A stretch of DNA of 64,000 nucleotides from Saxidomus purpurata (Eukaryota > Mollusca > Bivalvia > Venerida > Veneridae), in contig JAFMSR010000018.1 in the NCBI GenBank assembly GCA_022818135.1, positions 25,639,487-25,703,486 on the forward strand. The letters are read 5' to 3'. The position numbers and the translations under genes were made by a program. This document shows positions 60,294 to 64,000 of this stretch, in pieces. Within the stretch, counting starts at the first letter, position 1; each line of letters begins with the position of its first letter. Below the pieces are notes generated by a model. That model did no database searches and had not been told where the DNA came from. It saw only the letters and a program-made list of their open reading frames with translations.

Positions 60294-60789
60294 CTAAAGA
60301 AAAAGAAAAAAGATTTTTCAGTGAAAAGCATAAGATTGTGTTAACTCTTATGACCAATAAATTTACAAAATGATCTTATCCATCTTTCCATTTGGATTGT
60401 GCTGTTACAAAGAGGTGCTCAGTGAAAATGACTGCCAGATGTCGGTTCAGCAGATGTTTTCCCCCCTTCCGTGAAAGCAAAATGGCCAAGAGACAGCCTT
60501 AGAGTGTTCCCATGGTGGAGACCTTCCGACAGCATGCCAGTTAAATTTTTCTTATCATGTAACTAATGCAAAATATTGACATCCAGGCCTAAAACTATTT
60601 TATATCAATGTGAGTTGTCTATTCTGTGAGTTTTTAACCTTAGACTTATTTGCCAATTTTGTAGAGTTCACGATCATAAGCTCTTTCAAGTTTAACTAGC
60701 AAATTCAGTGAATTTATATCCCCCGCCTAATGAAGCAAATAGCTAAAAATCTACAATTGGAAAAGGTATTGGTCTGTCTGCTTTAAAAA
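60294..60789. other. Intron upstream of the actuator exon, no recognised feature
   Basis: Contains the acceptor of exon 60046-60293. I looked for the DGETNLK exon here and further up and did not find it. Confidence 0.4.
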
Positions 60790-61530
60790 ACAAGAGGGCC
60801 AAGATGGCCCTATATAGCTCACCTTGGTACAAGTCCACTTGCCTGGTGGAAGATCACTAGATAATGTTATATACCAAATAGGTTATCCTATACATATCTT
60901 TGTAAAATAAATGACCACCCCCCTACCCCGTACAAGGACAATTTTGACTCCAGGGGCATAATTTGAACAAACTTTGAAGAGGTCTACTAGGCAATGCTAC
61001 ATGCCAAATATCTAAGCTCTAGGCCTTGTGGTTTCAGAGAAGAGGATTTTTTAAGTTTTTCCTATATAAGCCTATGTAAAACTAAGTGACCCACTAGCCA
61101 ATGCTGCAGCCAAATATCTAAGCTCTAGGCCTGTGGTTTCAGAGAACAAGATTTTTAAAGTTTTTCCTATATAAGCCTATGCAAAACTAAGTGACCAGCC
61201 CCGCAGGGTCAATTTTGACCCGGGGGTCATGATTTGAACAATCTTGGTAGAGGTCTACTAGACAATGCTACATGCCAAATATCTAAGCTATAAGCCTTGA
61301 GGTTTCAGAGAAGAAGATTTTTAACATTTTTCCTATTTGTTGCCATAGCAACAAGAGTTCTGCATGGAATGGAATTCTTTGAACAATTTTGGTAGAGCTT
61401 CATGCAAGGAACATCCCTGCATAGTTTCATCAACATTGGCCTAGTGGCTTCAGAGATGTCATTTCAATCAAAATGTTGACCAACGACCAATGATTGACAA
61501 CAGACAATCATCCATCAGAAAAATCTCTGG
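60790..61530 (+). mobile_element. A-type element, 3' end truncated
   Basis: ACAAGAGGGCCAAGATGGCC start, three monomers (one with an internal deletion at 61090), GTTGCCATAGCAACAAGAGT module. It ends in ATTGACAACAGACAATCATC without the hairpin or GGTGAGCTAA. Confidence 0.75.
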
Positions 61531-61849
61531 CCTAAAATTGGCACTTATATTAGGCGATTATGTAATTTTCTGCTGCTGGAGATGTTCTTGACCCCTTGTT
61601 GAACTTCCATGTTAAAGATTTTTCCTAGATAAAGTTTAACATTCACCTCACAAGAAAGGTCATATATAAAACTAAATGAATATTTAATATATACAAAACA
61701 TTTAAGAAGATATTAGATTTATCAGTGGCAAATATGCCTGTGCATGTTTTTCTCTCATAAAAGAAAAAGCTGTTGTCCTGTTTATTTCTAAAATGTACTC
61801 TTCCATCTATCAATTTGGACAGTACCATAAATTGTTGAAAAACTGAATA

Positions 61850-62155
61850 GCTGACAGTGCAGATCATGATCAGACAGCAAAAAATGAATAGTGAACAGTG
61901 CAGATCATGATCAGACAGCAAATAATAAATAGCTGGTGGTGCATAGCATGATCAGATAGAAAATTATGAAAAGCTAACATTTCAGATCTTGATCAGACAG
62001 CAAAATAAGAATAGCTCACAGTGCAGATCATGATCAGACAGCATAAAATGGATGATCAGACAGCATAAAATGAATAGCTTACAGTACAGATCATGATCAG
62101 ACAGCAAAAAAATGAATAGTGAACAGTGCAGACCATGATCAGACAGCAAATAATG
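61850..62155. repeat. ~42-base minisatellite with GATCATGATCAGACAGCA
   Basis: Six to seven copies of a unit around ACAGTGCAGATCATGATCAG, ACAGCAAAAAATGAATAG. Each unit holds the palindrome GATCATGATC. Non-coding. Confidence 0.9.
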
Positions 62156-62225
62156 AGGCCTAGAGCTTAAGACATACCTGTGAACCCTACCGTTTCTTGC
62201 GCTATACTACTGGAATTCAAAGATA

Positions 62226-62831
62226 ACAAGAGCTGTCCCTCACAAGTGACGAATGCCCCCGAAAGAGGTGCCTCACAGTCTGTGTCCTCTCCATGTGCTC
62301 AATAAATGTGCTATGTAATTTTAAAATCCTTCCATGCATGACAGAGTAATCATGCATACAGTATTCCATTACTTTAAACACTAAGTGTGACCTTGACCTT
62401 TGAAGTAGGGACTTGGGTCTTGCACGCGACACATCCGCTTGATGTGCTAGACATTTGTGCCAAGTTATTTTAAAATCCTTCAAAGCATAATAAAGTTATA
62501 GTCCGGACACGAATGTATGCATATATACAGGATTCAATTACCTATAAACTCTAAGTGTGACCTTGACCTTTGTGGTAGGGATGTGGGTCTTGCACGCGAC
62601 ATGTCGTCTTGATGTGCTAGACATTTGTGCCAAATTATTTTAAAATCCTTCAAGGCATGACAAAGTTACAGTCCGGACACGAATGTGTGCATATATGCAT
62701 ATATAGAGGAATCCATTACCTTCAAACTCTAAGTGTGACCTTGACCTTTGAGCTAGGGACGTGGGTCTTGCACGCGACATGTCGTCTTGATGTGCTAGAC
62801 ATGTGTGCCAAGTTATTTTAAAATCCTCTGC

Positions 62832-62879
<48 letters not shown>

Positions 62880-62881
62880 CA

Positions 62882-62979
<98 letters not shown>

Positions 62980-62984
62980 GGACA

Positions 62985-63021
<37 letters not shown>

Positions 63022-63360
63022 GAAAGGGAAGGGGATGCCGTGGGGCTGCAGTTATTTTATATTTTAAAATCCTTCAATGCATGACAAAGTTACAGTCCGG
63101 ACACGAATGTGTGCATATATAGAGGATTCCATAACCTTCATACTCCAAGTGTGACCTTCACCTTTGAGGTAGGGATGTGGGTCTTACACGCGACACGTCA
63201 TCTTGATGTGCTAGACATGTGTGCCAAGTTATTTTAAAATCCTTCAATGCATGACAGAGTTACAGTCCGGACACGAATTTGTAAGTGGGGACGCACAGAC
63301 AGACGGACAGACGGTCAGACAGACGGTGCGATTTTAATATGCCACCCTTCGGGGGCATAA
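62226..63360 (+). mobile_element. E-type tandem-repeat element with poly-G tract
   Basis: ACAAGAGCTGTCCCTCACAA (hairpin GTCCCTCACAAGTGAC region), AATGCCCCCGAA. Five or more ~170-base monomers carry GTGTGACCTTGACCTTTGAG and TTGCACGCGACATGTCGTCT. Then ACAGACGGACAGACGGTC and TTCGGGGGCATAA. The subterminal pair AATGCCCCCGAA/TTCGGGGGCATAA is clear. Confidence 0.85.
62834..63023. repeat. ~190-base almost pure poly-G tract
   Basis: G runs broken only by TTACA (62878), AGGACA (62979) and AGAAAGGGAA at the end. It replaces part of an E monomer (…AAATCCTCTGCGA | GGG… | GCCGTGGGGCTGCAG). The poly-glycine frames across it are not genes. Either a true G-quadruplex-prone expansion or a sequencing/assembly artefact. 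Confidence 0.9.
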
Positions 63361-63423
63361 AAATGACCAATCTCCCTCATTTTTGGGACATATCTCCCTC
63401 ATCAAAAATGGTTCACAGGTATG

Positions 63424-63613
63424 GCTTAGATATTCAGCAAGTGGCATGACTCTCTACCAAGATTGTTCAAACTATGACCTCAGAGTCAAAATTGACCCTG
63501 CCCGGGGGTCTTTTGATTTTACATAGGCTTATTCAGAGGAAAATGATAACTGACCTTGTATTATAGCCAATGGTAGACAGGTGAACGATATAGGGCCATC
63601 ATGGCCCTCTTGT
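63424..63613 (-). mobile_element. A-type element, minus strand, one monomer
   Basis: Reverse complement starts ACAAGAGGGCCATGATGGCC, then TATCGTTCACCTG, and runs through one monomer to ATATCTAAGC. It continues as GGCCT beyond the hAT-like insertion (62155-62164). Confidence 0.75.
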
Positions 63614-63820
63614 CTAGTTTATACTTAAGAGTCAACTGAATTCTTTTTTCCTATTTACTGATAAAAGTTTTGTTTTATTGCCAAGTATGAGTATAGTCGA
63701 GCATGCTGCCTTATTTGTAAATATTCTGTTTAGAAATTTGAGTCTTTGTTTTCTGAAACCTATAGTCCTGATTTATTTCATTTACAACAACTGAGTCCTG
63801 CATGACTGAAAGATGCAGAA

Positions 63821-64000
63821 ACAAGAGGGCCATGATGGCCCTGTATCGCTCACCTGTCTACCATTGGCTATAATAGGTTATTATAGCAGAAATGGGTCAA
63901 TATTTACGTTTGGCTCATCATTTTCCCTTTAATAAGCCTATGTAAAATCAAGAGACCCCTGGGCAGAGTTAATTTGGACCCTGAGGTCATAATTTGAACA
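63821..64000 (+). mobile_element. A-type element, cut by the window end
   Basis: ACAAGAGGGCCATGATGGCC, GCTCACCTG, first monomer to GTCATAATTTGAACA. It faces the minus-strand copy at 63424-63613. Confidence 0.8.

Larger units (their letters stand above)
62173..63423. mobile_element. Probable hAT-like MITE carrying an E-type element
   Basis: Ends CATACCTGTGAACC and GGTTCACAGGTATG are perfect 14-base inverted repeats. Flanks GCTTAAGA (62165-62172) and GCTTAGAT (63424-63431) look like a slightly changed 8-base duplication. They lie within a minus-strand A-type monomer whose consensus is GGCCTAGAGCTTAGATATT. The E-type element 62226-63360 fills most of it. Confidence 0.65.

Noticed and set aside
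57581..59020. Frames repeating [20 protein letters not shown] as a repeat protein
   Set aside because: They are translations of C-type core monomers. Frames break wherever the monomer length shifts.
59857..60357. A 166-codon minus-strand frame as a single gene
   Set aside because: Only 60046-60293 is coding (flippase exon with clear splice sites). The rest is intron read-through.
62803..63122. Poly-glycine open frames of 93-105 codons
   Set aside because: They are translations of the poly-G tract within an E-type repeat.

Overview
This is eukaryotic nuclear DNA, AT-rich and almost entirely repetitive. It is most likely from a bivalve mollusc. The repeats that open with ACAAGAGGGCC, have ~166-bp monomers and close with GGTGAGCTAA match the pearl/HINE-type, tandem-repeat-carrying elements I know from bivalves. 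A tRNA-derived SINE ending in GACGTTAAATCCTAATCAAT is also mollusc-like. The species cannot be fixed from the sequence alone. I see no bacterial gene, operon, CRISPR array or viral gene.

One host gene crosses the window on the minus strand. It is a class-1 P4-ATPase (phospholipid flippase) of the ATP8B type. I can place nine exons with canonical splice sites and mutually consistent phases, in order of transcription: 60293-60046, 56345-56107, 54716-54554, 48880-48791, 45423-45376, 38144-37982, 35565-35486, 8637-8536 and 3850-3731. They encode 417 whole or split codons in frame. These run from the end of the actuator domain, through M3/M4 and PISL, to DKTGTLT and the nucleotide-binding domain (LCHTVM, SPDEGAL, KGAD). 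Both ends of the gene lie outside the window. Exons make up about 1.25 kb of more than 56 kb.

Everything else is intron filled with nested mobile elements. (1) Non-autonomous tandem-repeat elements come in at least four terminal types (ACAAGAGGGCC.../GGTGAGCTAA; CTAGAGCTATCAC.../GGGGGTATAA; ACAAGAGCTGTCAGTAG.../AAAAGTCGAGCTAA; ACAAGAGCTGTCCCTC.../GGGGGCATAA). All share one layout: 5' hairpin, subterminal repeat, tandem core, tetranucleotide tract, 3' hairpin, and the reverse complement of the subterminal repeat. Several have an empty-site relative in this same window, showing insertion without target duplication. (2) Terminal-inverted-repeat DNA transposons include two hAT-like insertions with exact 8-bp duplications (1.0 and 7.5 kb), several TA-flanked elements, TTAA-flanked elements and a dead DDE_Tnp_4 (PIF/Harbinger-like) transposase. 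(3) There are minor SINE and LINE remnants, minisatellites and a roughly 190-base poly-G tract.

Layout: 1-3.7 kb repeats; 3.7-8.6 kb two exons with repeats between; 8.6-35.5 kb a 27-kb intron with the largest array, a 4.6-kb TIR element, the 7.5-kb hAT composite and several nested elements; 35.5-60.3 kb the remaining seven exons, with repeats sometimes ending 10-25 bp from splice sites; 60.3-64 kb upstream intron. The most unusual points are the shared architecture and core swapping of the tandem-repeat elements, a 38-bp piece of the flippase exon inside one of them, and dense nuclear-receptor-like half-sites in several unrelated core repeats.
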